DNA of 64,000 nucleotides from Chalciporus piperatus (taxonomy: Eukaryota > Basidiomycota > Agaricomycetes > Boletales > Boletaceae), in assembly GCA_038093975.1 (NCBI GenBank), contig JBBPTG010000023.1, positions 171,360 through 235,359 of the forward strand. The letters are read 5' to 3'. The translations under genes were made by a program, and so were the position numbers. Below are positions 45,860 through 57,453 of this stretch, piece after piece (the stretch's first letter is position 1; each line of letters starts with the position of its first letter). Under the pieces are notes generated by a model. It ran no database searches. It saw nothing but the letters and a program-made list of their open reading frames with translations, and was not told where the DNA came from.

Positions 45860-47809
45860 ATGAACCTTACAAACCTCCCATTTGATCTCTTGCACGAAAT
45901 TGCGGGCTACTTGGACTCCAAGGCAGTCATACTGCGACTTGCACTCTCGGTCAGTCTCGGTTGCACATCAGCTATCTTGGGACTCTATCTTTCTCCAGAA
46001 TAACTATCTCTTCTTGGCACTGTGCCCTGCACTCTACTCTGATGTGCAGCTTGATAATATGGAGCAATGTCATTCAACATTGGCAATGCTCAATAGACGC
46101 CCCGATATTGCTCGTCACATCCAGAAGCTCCTAGTCCGCTTTCCCCCAAGTTCAAATCTACATTCACTGGATGACAATGGCTCCACCGTTTCCGGTCTCG
46201 TCCAACGTCTTGCGTCCACACTTGATGCGCTTCACACGTTTGTCTGGGATGCTGAAGAAATCCCACAATGTGATGACATGTGGTTCACATTGCGAATGTC
46301 GTGAGACACACGTTTTCATGTGTGAGACTGATCATTTTTATCATACTTTTCGGTTAGGTGTCCACGACTCACAACTATCGGCACTTCGTATGGTGCCGAG
46401 CTTCCAGAATGTCATAGTCATGTCTGTCCTATCGAATATATCTTCCTGGACTCAAGTTGATCATGCACCCAGCTCTTCCAATTCAAGGGCCTTCGTGGCT
46501 TTACCCTCAATGTGAAGCGAGGGTTTTATCACAAGTTCTCCGCCCTAGAGATTCAAGGTAGGTGTACAGATCACAGATCAACACGTTATTCTTAATGATC
46601 GCAGAATTTCGTGCCGAGCCTCGACTGTGGGATATGCTCATCCGTCGTTCTCCGGACCTCGAGGAATTACATATCACCGGGGCCCCTTTCGCGTCCGTGC
46701 CAGCTGTCCGTCCGCTTTGTCACGCACGCTGGCCTCGGCTGCACACACTCTCCCTTGGGGATATCTTGCTTGATTGGGATCCCCGTCCTGATGTGAAGCC
46801 CCCGTTCATCGCTTTCCTGGAGGCGCACCCTCGCTTGCGTTGTCTCCGCACGTCACGTGCAGCGTTAAATCCGGCACTCCTCAGCTCCCTTGAGCCAGGT
46901 TCACTCCCTGAGCTTACTAACTTCAGCGGCGCCATAGAGCACCTTCAAGGTCTTTCTGCTATCCATCACCAGCTCACCAGTGTTGCGCTTGATGAACCCC
47001 TGGTCATCCGAGACCTTGCACCCTTGCTTCTCGCAGGTGTCCTGAGAGGCTTGAAGTCTCTCACTGAACTGCGTGTTTGCTTCGTGTTCCAATCTGCCTA
47101 CGAGGGTGGAAGCTTGATTCGTTCAATCGCACATGCCTCTCCTGGTCTCACAAAGCTTGAGGTGATATGCGTTCGCCGGTCCTCATTCACTATCGTGCGT
47201 TCTCCTGCCCTTTAGCTTTCTGCAACTGATTAGTCCTTGGCCCCGCAGGACACGCTTGCCAAAGCAGTCCGCTCCCTTCCTCGCTTGCAACATCTTCGAG
47301 TAACCCTCGTCCGCTCACAGCACGAAGATCCACTATCGGTTTGCGCCGCTACAATTGCACGCATTCTTCCACGGCTGCATACGTTCTCTATCACCTTCAT
47401 CCCGCCCGATTTCCCGCTTCCGGTTTACTTCGCATCGGAGATAGCTCGTACGAAGGGTGATCCAGGCCACCTATATTCCGAGACAGGAAATTATGTCCTC
47501 AGAACAGACGAGCACGGTTTGCCAACCTCCGTGATGTGTACAGAGTATCGGGCTCCTTCCTCCCTCGCCTCCACCCTACGATCTTTTCCCCTCCCCTTGC
47601 TTATACCCACTATCTCATTCGGCAGTTTGTCTCGTACTGCCAACCGGACGCTCAAAAAATTCCAGTATACCCTCGACTTAGTTCGTGGTGCGAAGACACG
47701 CAGTGGACTTGGGCTAGTCCTCGAGAGAAGTACTGCTGGTGAGGAAATCAGGGTGCTTGTTGCGCTGCTGTCCTTGACTGGACTGGCGCTTTGGGGATTC
47801 TTTTTCTGA
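45860..47809 (+). CDS. F-box protein with a hydrophobic C-terminal end
   Basis: Exons inferred: 45860-45949, 45999 to about 46302, then to 46421, 46473-46557, 46605 to about 47192, and about 47250-47809. The N-terminus MNLTNLPFDLLHEIAGYL is an F-box, followed by LALCPALYSDVQL as in the agaricomycete family in which the F-box is followed by PALY. The middle has leucine-rich repeat-like stretches (LRGFTLNVKRGFY, LWDMLIRRSPDLEELHI, LRCLRTSRAALNPALLSSL, LTELRVCFVFQSAYEGGSL, LPRLHTFSITFIPPDFPLP). The protein ends VLVALLSLTGLALWGFFF, a hydrophobic segment that could be a tail anchor. It is a different family from the 24-30 kb cluster. It probably works as a substrate receptor of an SCF ligase. The intron at 46422-46472 uses donor GTCTGT and is the least certain. 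Confidence 0.75.
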
Positions 47810-48386
47810 ATGTATACCGTCTGCTGTTGTGCTGACCCATCCTCTCTTTTTCACTATTTAGAATGCCTTGTAGTGTATTCCTCTGTCTAATCGGTGTTGT
47901 CGTTCATTAAATAATTCGGAAAACTTGCATACTTTGCCCGTACATTCTTGTAAGTAGAGTATAAAAATCAGGAACAACCATTGATGTAGTTAACTTCCGC
48001 ATTTCGCGATATTGGGGTGTGTAGCAATATTATAGCGCTTGGATGCGTACCTGCACATCTTCATACATCATGCACATGGTTGAGGTAAGTAGTGCATCAG
48101 TTCTTGCAAGTGAGAACTCGAATGAAGCTTGTTGGGCATGCAAGATCTCGGTAATAGGCGCCTCAGGCTCGAGACTAAGTCGGGAAGGTGTACAAACAAC
48201 TTTTTGTTTGTACTACCATCGCGTCGAAGCCCAACCGCCACTAAGTAAACGAAGACTATCCTTCAAGCTTCAAAGCTTCAAGGTCAATCCTTGGTCTAAC
48301 CAGTTTCATATTCCAAGCTGGCCTCTGTATATTCCTTCGCCTCCAACTACTCGTATACCCGGAATGTCGTATCGACGGTGACATCG
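47810..48386. other. intergenic, 577 bp
   Basis: Holds the promoter of the gene at 48387; no gene recognised. Confidence 0.4.
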
Positions 48387-50862
48387 ATGGAGAGCATAAT
48401 TGCCATTGGTGCTGGTCTCGTCCTTCGCGTCGTGGTCGACATCACTACCGACAATGATGAGAGAATTGGCGGTGAGTTCATTCCAGTGTTCCACATCTCA
48501 TCTTTCATCCATTCCTCATATCTTGTTTTCAGGAGTCGTCATCGGACTCTGGGAGGGCGTAGTCCTAAACCACTTTGTACGGCGACAACCCCGTTCCTTC
48601 GACCCCTACATCGGTGTCGGTTTCCGAATATTCGTCGACTTCCTATTCACGCAATCACTCTCCCGCTTCGCTTTCGTCGCCCTTTGGGCCGTGTTGGGTA
48701 TGCTCCTAGCGGACGTCGCTCCCTCCGTCTGGCGCGATTCCGGTCTACGACGACTATACCGTCACGTACGAAGAGACGTTCGTCATGTCAAACGAGCCGT
48801 TCCACGTATCAGAATCAAAAACGATCTCCCAAGCGTCAACTTGTTCAAACATTCGCGTTCATCGTCCTCGACGGTCGTATCAGGTTCGATACGGAGCGAC
48901 AGAGCTGCACCCTCTCGTTCGCCGGCTCCTCCACCAGCGCCTGAGCCAGGACCGTCACGCAGACCTGGACGAAGCCCTCCAGGAACATTCCCCGGTGTCT
49001 CGGGATGGTCAGAGATAGGTTCAGATATCACTGACGTCCGCGATCGTGTCGTTACGAACCCAGGACCTTCACCTGCCCTTGTACCTTCACGAGAACACGC
49101 AGAAATTGCACATATAGATGCCACTCATGTCGTCACGTCACAGACACGAACTACTACGCACCAAAATACCACGATAACTGTCACACAGACTGAAAAAGCG
49201 CAAACTGTTGTCGAAGCTGCCACCGTAGCTGTTGCTGCTTCTGCAACAGTGGCAGCATTAACACCGACTGAACCCATCGATGACCCCTCACGCTATGATC
49301 CACCCACGATACCCGATGACTGGATAACCGTCACCCAGCCCACACCTGTCCCCCAACCCCTCCCCGAACCTGAACCTGAATTCACACCTAAGACTGAGCA
49401 TGCACCCAGCCTATCTCCCATTCCCCCCTCCCGACCTACATCCGTCCTTGGCCCTCCTCCTGCTCTTGACGGACTCCCCGACATCCCCGACTTCGACTTT
49501 AACAGACTATCACGCGCGCCAGAGGAAGTCCCCCTCCCCGAGTCCAGGGCCGCATCCGTGATCGGTGGCGTATTCGACCAGCCTCAACCCCGGAGTGCCC
49601 CGCGTGAAAACGCCCTGGGTCTCGTTGACAAAGCTACCTCTGAGCTTGGTGTCGCTCCTTCGAGGAATTCGTTTTCGTCGTTCATCTCTGCACCGTTCCG
49701 GAGTTCGAGACCGAAATCCAAGCTCGCGAATTCTGTTGACATTGGAGCGCCGGAAGTTCCTCCTAGAGGAGTTGGGACGCAGCCAGAGCCAGTTGTCGAA
49801 AGGAAGACGGAGTCAGTCAGTGGGAAGAGCAATGTGGAGGACGCTGTCCAAAGGCCCGAACCTCCGTTACCTACGCCCGCCCAAGTCGATCCCCCAGCTT
49901 GCGTACTCACTCAGCCTGCGGATCCATCTCCGCCGTCAAAACCGCCAGAGCCAGTACCAACACCAGCACCAGCACCGGCGCCAAAGGAACAAGAGCAACA
50001 GCAACAACAACAGCTACCTCTGACCAATGAACCTGATCCTTTGCATGCAGATGGTGGCAACGTGGATGTCAATCCCACTCTGAAGAGTGGCACGGACAAG
50101 GGAGATAACATCGCACCGAGCAAAAAGGACTCGCTGTTCGACGTGCCCACGCCAAGTTCTCCACCTCCTCCTTTCACCGAGTTTGCTGGCGTTCCGGATG
50201 AACCTGTCGCTGAAGAGGCTCCTGCGGAGGAGGACCCGGTCACACAGGACCAGGGCGATGCACCAACAGAGTTGACCCCAGAACAAAAGGCCGCTGAGGA
50301 AATACGTCGCGCTTTCTTGATCACGCAGGTCAAGGAGCTGCAGCAAGCTCGTGATCGGTTCCAAAGCAGTCTGGATGATGAGGATCGTCCGAACTCTAGA
50401 ACCGCACGAGACATCAAGAAGGATCTCGACGATACCGAAAAGACGCTGGATGCTATCAAGGTTAGGTTAGCCAAGACGAAGTTCTCTGGTTTGTCGCCTT
50501 TTTCACTCGTACGATGCATGGAAGTTAAGTGTCCGACAGAACCCCCTCAAGAATCTCCAGTACCCGAAGTTCCTTTGCTAGGTAAATCAGCCATGGAAGT
50601 CCAATACGCCCTTACATCGGCGATCATGAAGATGATTCTTGCAAGAGAAGATGCGGGGCCCATGACCATTCAAGGTATCATCAACAAAGCAAAACGGCTC
50701 CCGGGGGGCAGGGCAAAGGAGGGCAAGGATGCGCTTATTGCTTTCGCAAAACTGTAGGTGCTCCATCCACCAAGTCATAGCTGAGCTGACAATCCGACTA
50801 GACACAAATTTGCAGTGCGATTTGAGGCTGGTACACCTGGCATCAACAACATCACGTTCTGA
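48387..50862 (+). CDS. proline-rich protein with N-terminal membrane region and Smr-like C-terminus
   Basis: Exon 1 48387-48471 (MESIIAIGAGLVLRVVVD...), exon 2 48533-50753 and exon 3 50802-50862; the last replaces a premature TAG with LHKFAVRFEAGTPGINNITF. The N-terminal 100 residues contain hydrophobic stretches (VVIGLWEGVVL, FVALWAVLGMLLADV) consistent with membrane association. A long Pro/Ser/Ala-rich disordered region with a Gln run (QQQQQQ) follows. A coiled-coil-like segment (LTPEQKAAEEIRRAFLITQV, KKDLDDTEKTLDAIKVRL) leads to a C-terminal domain (MEVQYALTSAIMKMIL, TIQGIINKAKRLPGG, FEAGTPGINNITF) whose pattern resembles an Smr nuclease/RNA-binding domain. That assignment is weak because the usual DLHG motif is not seen. 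A 51-nt in-frame stretch after KFS (about 50487-50537) could be another intron. Function unknown. Confidence 0.72.
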
Positions 50863-51196
50863 ACGTCTGCATGATTTCTTGGTCTTCTACGCATATTACG
50901 TTTGTCGATTATGATTTATGGGTAACTGTTACTGAGCGTGCACATAGTATTGATACAGCCTGTTTACATTGTTTCTATTACTTTGTTGTGGATCCCACTG
51001 CTAGCTATATACGAGATACATTTTGCGCCGATCAATGATGTGATGGACTCTGATCGAGAGTAAGTCTACTTTGCATTGTGTGTCTTCTAAGGTAGTGAGT
51101 CTACGCGGGTTAATAATTGGGTTTGAAAGAGGGCTTGTTGCCCAGTCTTGCATGCTGGCCAGGATTTCAAGCGCAGGAGGGTAGCCTTCTACGGTA
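50863..51196. other. convergent intergenic region, 334 bp
   Basis: Between two 3' ends; nothing recognised. Confidence 0.35.
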
Positions 51197-51869
51197 TCAA
51201 GTGGTTGGTGGTTTCAAGGCAATCTTCGTGAGCTCTTCGCAAACCAAGTCCAGGCCACCGCCGACATCCCAATACGCGCTTTCATCGGAAGGCAATCTGT
51301 TTAGCACATAAGTAGCCGCGTCTCCGTCACGGCCGATTCCTATGCGAAACCGATAGAAATTGGCATCGCCCGCAAGGGACGACATAACGCTTCGCACGCC
51401 GTTGTGTCCATTTGCAGAACCACCGAATTTTACAGAGAGCGTCTTTGGTTTGTGTTCGAGCGAGTCGTGGATGACGATCATCGCGCTTGGGAGTTTTGCA
51501 GTGTGACGGAGAGCTGTGGCTACGGCTGGTCCGGTGATGTTCATCAAGGGCTCTGACATACGAGTCAGGTGAGGGGAACGGGGCGTAATGAGATGGACAT
51601 ACTCGGTTTGAAAAGGGTTAGGTCTACGTTCAGGTCGCCGAGCATGACTTGAGAGCGGCCGGCGAAACCATCGAAAGCTTTGTTTGCGGACAGACGGATG
51701 CCGAAGCGAGATGCCAATGCGTCTACTATGAGGTGGCCGACGCTAGATGGAGCTCGGTGAGTGTTTGGAGAGGTTCGTTCGAGGGGACTGACCTGTGCCG
51801 GGTGTTTGGGTATGGCAAGTTGCCCAAGCCGACGACGAGCAACTGTGGAGCTCTGGCTGCGACTGTCAT
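51197..51869 (-). CDS. PTH1: peptidyl-tRNA hydrolase (Pth1 type)
   Basis: Releases tRNA from peptidyl-tRNA that drops off the ribosome; the bacterial-type enzyme in fungi usually acts in mitochondria. Start ATG at 51867-51869 (MTVAARAPQLLVVGLGNLPY). The family motifs appear in order: GLGN, then YPNTRHSVGHLIVDALA with the catalytic His (split by the first intron, CACAG|GTCAGT), then KAFDGFAGRS, LFKPKPLMNITGPAV (across the second intron), IVIHDSLEHKPKTLSVKFGG with the catalytic Asp, SANGHNGVRSV and FYRFRIGIGR. Length is about 190 residues, as in the family. Two short introns; no break. Confidence 0.92.
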
Positions 51870-52070
51870 GGTCAAGCCTTGCCAGTGGGTCAACTTCAAT
51901 CAAGTGGGTATCTAGCGAAGACTCGGCTCAAGCAAATAGTGATTAGGAAAGTGTAGTGATAGGATGTCAAGTCATTAGAGGGGGCCCGACGTGACGTGTG
52001 ACGTGTGACATTCCTCCGGCTATCGAACCGGAACAATAATAATTTGGGGTCTGCTTCTTGTCCATCAACA

Positions 52071-53856
52071 ATGTCGACGACGATGAGCAGCATCACAAAC
52101 AGTCTTCGCCATCGCCGTCGACTCTCCACGACAGACATGCACAATACACGTGTCCTCTCTTGTCACCGCCTCCCTCACTCCCTCGAGGCTCTCGACCTCT
52201 CTTCCATGTCTGCCAAACAGTCTCTCGGTGCTCTCAGAATCATGCTTCTCTCTTATCTCGAAGACGTAGAAACTCGTCTATCCAAATTAGAGTCTCCCAT
52301 CTCAGAAATTACTATTCCAGAAGCACTCAGGGTCAAAGGCGAATGCACCGTCGAGGATGCCCGCGCTTGGTTAAACGATGCGCTCGAAATGCTTCACTCT
52401 ATCAGGTCGGACGTCCGCTCTCATCTCCCAGAGCTCCCAGACGTCCCATCGTTGAGTAACGTGCGCGCTCAGCTCTCTATCTCCTTGGCCGACATCACCT
52501 CAGCCATGGAAGACATTCGCTCCCGTGTCTCAGATAGCCAAATCGCGTCCCTATCGGCTCGGTTGCAATCTCTACATGCTCATCTCACGTCCATGGACGT
52601 GCTCACCACAGACATTCATGCTCTCTCCGGGAGCAACCGTTTGTCGGGTCTTCTCGATTCCATCATGTCGTCCGAACTCGTGGCCGAGTTGACGGATGAT
52701 GTAACCGAAGCGGAGGACATGGCCCATGATATTGCTCGCGCAATGAAACAGTCCCTCCAAGGTTCCAAACTCATCCACTATGTAGACTTGCCGCATCAGT
52801 GGCGGCACAACCCATTTGTGACCAGAGGATACCGGTACGTGTATGGCACGCGCGCGTTCTGCATGCACTTCTCATGCATCCTTGTCATTAGGTTTATCCC
52901 ACTCGAAAAGTGGCCACTCATCGTCATGTCTTTATTTTCATTACACAATGAAACACGTGTGTTGTCTCCTCTCCGTTCGATTTATTTTTTGATCACGCTA
53001 ACTAACCTCGCCAGTCAACATCCATACCCATCTCATACCCTTCCTGTTATGGCTAATCCATTGTATTCCCATATATAATTCTCCCTCGCTTCAAGATACC
53101 CCTGAAATCGCGTTCATCACCTTTGCACTCGTTTGTCTGTTCAGCAGTGTAGTATGGCACACTATGTCCGGATGTGGCCACCACAAGGGCATGGATCTAT
53201 GCGCTAGAATAGACTACGTCGGTATCGGATGGTATGAAAATCTTGCAGTTCCGGTCCATGTGGCTAAACATGCTTTGACAGGTTGATCAGTGCCAGCGTC
53301 GGTACCGTTGTACACTACGGATTCCAGTGTCATCCCAACCTTGGGAAATTCTTCCTCGTTTGTTGCTTCCTCACTGCTGTAGCTGGAAGTGTATTCCCAT
53401 TCCTCAAGTGGTTCAATGACATCAGATATAGAGTGAGTGTTGCGAAATCGATGCACGTCGAGGCGCTCATTATCCACTAGCATATTCGAATCGTTTTCTT
53501 CCTTTGTATGGCTTTCACAGCTATCGCTCCCCTCGCTGTGTTAGCACACCTCCACTCGGTGTGGCAAGTGCTCCGTTACATCGGTAGGTCCCTCCCAGTC
53601 TGCTTCTAGTACTATGCCGATTGGCCGAACCATAGATCCTGTCTGGCCATCTCTGCTCTCGTATTTGACTGGCCTCGTCTTCTACGCGATGCATATACCT
53701 GAACGTTTTCTATCCGAGCGCCACTCGCACTGGCTTGACTGGTGCGGCGGTGGCTCGCATGCTATCTGGCATGCCTTCATCGTGCTCGCGATCAGCCAGC
53801 ACCAAGCTGCCATGGCATCTCTTCGGAACGGAATTCCTTGCGCGGCTACCCCATGA
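52071..53856 (+). CDS. IZH3: PAQR/ADIPOR-family membrane receptor, Izh3-like
   Basis: Hemolysin-III/adiponectin-receptor family, seven-helix proteins; yeast Izh proteins affect zinc and sterol metabolism. Start ATG 52071 (MSTTMSSITNSL). The N-terminal 240 residues are cytosolic and helical (LESPISEITIPEALRVKGEC, IHALSGSNRLSGLLDSIM), which marks the long Izh3 subtype. The receptor core follows across five introns: LPHQWRHNPFVTRGYR, MSLFSLHNETLNIHTHLIPF, SSVVWHTMSGCGHHKGM, DYVGIGWLISASVGTVVHYG, FPFLKWFNDIRYR, FYAMHIPERF and SHAIWHAFIVLAISQHQAAM. The His and Asp/Ser residues that bind the catalytic zinc in this family (in SSVVWHT and SHAIWHAFIV) are kept. The C-terminus is short (NGIPCAATP). Frame continuous; ends at the stop of 53856. 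Confidence 0.9.
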
Positions 53857-54177
53857 CGACCATTAACGCCTATTTGTTGATTCGTTTGGCTGCGCGGGTC
53901 TCAGCTATTTCCCTCCTTAGACCTACTTAGACCCATGCTTGTTAGGTCCAAGCATCGACTATTTGATTCCCTAGATACATATATACCAACTTTATTCCGT
54001 ACATATGGATCGGTCTCGTCTTTTCACTTCACCGATCGCTCGTTCGAAAGCCTCTCAATGGTACTTACAGATCACGACCGTAATATTGCAAGGAGTAAAT
54101 GTACATGATACAGCGATAGCAAGTAAAACGAGCGAAAAAAACCCTGAGTATCATTAGAAAATTCAAAGGAACTCTAA
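53857..54177. other. convergent intergenic region, 321 bp
   Basis: Between the 3' ends of the PAQR gene and TAF12; nothing recognised. Confidence 0.35.
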
Positions 54178-55507
54178 TTATATCAACTTTGACTCTCGCT
54201 TGGCTTGTTGCACTTGAGCCAAGCGTTGATTCCGGAGCGACGTCGTCGTACCCTGCGCAGCCTTTTTGGTGGTTCCAGCGGGTACAGCAGGGGCAACGCT
54301 CGCCTGAGATAATGATATACGCGTGTCGTCCGAGGCAAATCCGGGAATACGAATGTTGTGATTCCGTTCTGTAACGAAAAACGATCTCAACGGAGCGAGT
54401 CGAAACGAGAAACGACGTCACGTACCAAGGTGCAATTGAAGGTCTTTCACTTCAAGCGTGTCCCCACCCCGATGCTTTGCCAGTCTGCAACCAAAGTTGG
54501 TCACGGAATCGATGAACTCGTCTGCGACCTGCAACAGTAGCTGTCGTGCCGACCAAATCATGTCAGTCCCGGGAATAGAACAAGAAATATAGAAGACGGA
54601 GAAGCGACGTACGTCTTCGACTTCGGGCTCGATCCGTACGTTGGGGTCGATGCTCGTGACGAGGTCCTGGATCGACCGCCTCATACTCTGATCACCAGGC
54701 GTGTTTTTTCTCCTCGTCCGACCGTCGTCCAAGGTGAGCGACGTCGCATCGTCTGCGCGAGCAATCTGCGACGGTGTACCTATCGACATCACACACACAC
54801 GATCATCCTCAGCACACACAGACACACACACGTCCACGAAACAACGCCGCTAGTTTCGAAGCCTCACCTGACATTCTACCACCAGTGAGACCACCCGTCA
54901 GTGTCGCTCGTCCTTGCTGAGCAGTGGCCCATTGAACCGGTCCCGGATTCGTCGAGTTAAGCGTCGAACTGATAGGATAGCCATCTCCAGGCTGGGATGT
55001 GAGGACTGGTGCTGGCGAACCGCTCTTGAACGCCGAGGTTGTCCCGGCTGAGGTGGTCGCAGTGATAGGGGTGGCGGCAGCGGGCTGAAGAAGTGATGAC
55101 GCCTTTGTCAAGGACATGAGTGCATTTGTAGGAGAAGAGCGCACCTTTGGAGTAGTGGTCCCGCTGGACGTCGTGGCCGAAATACCAGCAACACCAGTAG
55201 CACCCACCGGTTTATATCTCTCCGCATACTCTTTCAACTACCACAAACCACCACCGATCAGCTTCCATCCCGCCACCCGCACGCAAACTGGATAGGGGGA
55301 ACCCACCTGTTGTATCTGTTGCGAGTTCAGTTTTCCTTGACGCGCGAGTTCACCCAATTGACCCATGTTCTGTGCAAGCAGTTGAGCGATCCGTTCACCA
55401 GTGATAGGTTCGCCATTTTGGCTTTTAAATGCCTGTCCGAGAGCGGTGATGATGTTCGCTGGGTTTTGCGGAGCTGGTGTCGATGGTGACTCGTTGTTTG
55501 TGGCCAT
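54178..55507 (-). CDS. TAF12: TFIID/SAGA subunit TAF12
   Basis: Histone-fold (H2B-like) subunit that pairs with Taf4 or Ada1 in general transcription complexes. Start ATG at 55505-55507 ([16 protein letters not shown]). The N-terminus is Gln/Ala/Ser/Thr-rich with a helical [21 protein letters not shown] low-complexity linker follows ([17 protein letters not shown]). The histone fold is at the C-terminus: [16 protein letters not shown], then [40 protein letters not shown]. It ends in a basic tail ([10 protein letters not shown]). The intron between the Ser/Thr linker and [10 protein letters not shown] contains a (TG)n-rich stretch (about 54789-54833). Several introns, each in frame; length about 320 residues. 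Confidence 0.93.
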
Positions 55508-55779
55508 CGCGTGTTTAGTTGCTTTATGGTCGCGTTTGACTTGGTCCCGTTAATGGCACAAGGTGTACGACATACGTGGGAATCACATTCCTTAACGAGG
55601 TGCGAAATAGCCCCTTGTTCGAGGATAATGTCAAGTACAAGGATATGTCAAAGCACAAAGACTAGCGTGACCGAGATCACCCATCACTAACAGCCTAGAC
55701 ATGATCGGGACTAAATCGTGGTGCCTCGGGACACGTCGTCAGCCCGCCTAAATCATCATCCGCAACATCGTCCTCCGTC
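55508..55779. other. TAF12 upstream region
   Basis: Promoter space of TAF12; nothing else seen. Confidence 0.35.
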
Positions 55780-57300
55780 TCAGCTCCGCCTTTCCCTACC
55801 ACTTGCTTCCAGCGGAAGTGGATTCCATTCTTCCTCGAGTCTATAATTCAAGGAAGGCACTTCGATCAACTGATCAAGGCAGCGCACGCTGAAATGCGAA
55901 CTGCTCTTCTTGACCTGCAACAAAAAGAGTCGCCACACGGCGTCACCGGTACTCTCCCGCTGTTCCATTACCAGAAAATACGTCTAGCTTGTTGAGCCGT
56001 CCCAACACGGTTGACTGGACTGGCAGCGGACGGTGCATCGTACATGGAGACGTTCGGACGGTCCTCCATTGCGTCACTCGAAAGAGGCTCAGTTGAGGCG
56101 GTGCGTCGATTCAGGTCCTGGCATGGAATGACGTCTTGACGACCAAGTGCCAAAGTGAACCAGGTCCGCCCTTGATTAATTGTCGGCTCACCAGGGGCGC
56201 CACCAATATTGTGACTCAGAGATGCTTACGACAGGAGGTGTCTCTTTGTACTACCATTCTTGTGAAAGTCATCGGGCACCACCTCCCATCCTCCAATACC
56301 ACGAAAGGACATCGGAAAGTAACCCAGCGCTGGAGACATAGAGAAGCTGTACCTCGTCAAAACGAGCAAGCAATGTCCGAGGACAAGACACTGCACAATT
56401 ACGAATGCAATGGTCGCCCGGCGACGCTGGAGTTTGAAAGCGGTCCCGAGAATGCCGCCGCCATCGTGGAGGTGGCGCCATTGCTCGCAATCCGTTGTGG
56501 CGCTGATCCAGGGGGTTGTTCACTAGCCCGACGTCGGTACCATCCGTCTCCGAGTCTCTTCTCATACTGCACGATACAATTCGAGCACTAGATGGTTATA
56601 GTGATTGCATACTTTGTATGGCGTTCGCAGAGTTGCGCACCAGAGATCGACTAGAAAGCTTTTACCGGAACCAGGCTGTGGAACAATGTCGGCAGATCAG
56701 GAGATCACCCGCGGGGAATGGAAATTGAATGGGTCAGACCTTGGAAGTTGTTCCTCGGACACAAACCTGTCTGCGGAGTCAGGTTCCTCATGGGGATGTG
56801 ACCTCCACTGCGTCAGTGTCGGCGTCAGTCCCCCGGAGCATCGTGACGTGCCTGATGGTGAACTGCAAACGCCAGTGGCGGAGCATAACCGTCTATCTGG
56901 CGTTGCAACCGCTTGTCAGCAATGTATATCTCCCCTAGTAATGTTGGTGAAGCAATTTTATATGTGGGACGCTGTCCGGACGAACAACGGACGCACCTGC
57001 GTGCTAGTTCGAATCTGCTGTTCATCGTATCGTATCCGTCCGAGAGCCACCGAGTTACAGTACCTGTCCAGAAGACCAATTTGCTGTGGTAAATTTGATG
57101 CTCCATAAGAAGCTGTATGTAGCGGAATAAGGCCTCCAGGGGTACCTGGTCCCGGTGCTAATAGAGCCGTGTCTTCGGTCAAAGAGAGGATGGACCCGGG
57201 AGCTGGCCGAAAGGTGTCGTGAGCGATAGGGTGCGATAATCATGATGGCTCTGACGAAAGCCAGCTGTGATTCCAAATGGGTGTGTGGGGGGCACTGTGG
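55780..57300 (-). other. coding-like minus-strand stretches, gene structure unresolved
   Basis: Several minus-strand frames have protein-like composition and plausible splice signals, but I could not join them into one gene. Upstream to downstream: LTEDTALLAPGPGTPGGL with ASNLPQQIGLLDR near 57080-57185, RFVSEEQLPRSDPFNFHSPR near 56710-56765, a PGSGKSFLVDLW patch near 56640-56670 that resembles a P-loop, a Cys-containing frame 56269-56565, and two frames at 55780-56153 (NYRLEEEWNPLPLEASG). An in-frame TGA separates two of them. It could be one multi-exon gene, two small genes or a decayed gene. No function is claimed. Confidence 0.3.
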
Positions 57301-57453
57301 GGACATGGAGACAGCATAAGGTTGACTGGAATTAATTGTCCTGTATGCAATATGGTCCAATATTGTACTATACATGAGAGAAAGTTTGCGATGCAAATAC
57401 ATCATGCTAATGGCAAAAGCAAGGTATTATAAGATAATTGAGTGATATATGAA

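Noticed and set aside
54789..54833. CA/TG-rich repeat
   Set aside because: A simple repeat within a TAF12 intron; not treated as a separate feature of interest.
56645..56680. P-loop-like PGSGKSFLVDLW as evidence for a GTPase gene
   Set aside because: The surrounding frame is short, bounded by stops, and no other GTPase motif could be found, so no gene call was made.
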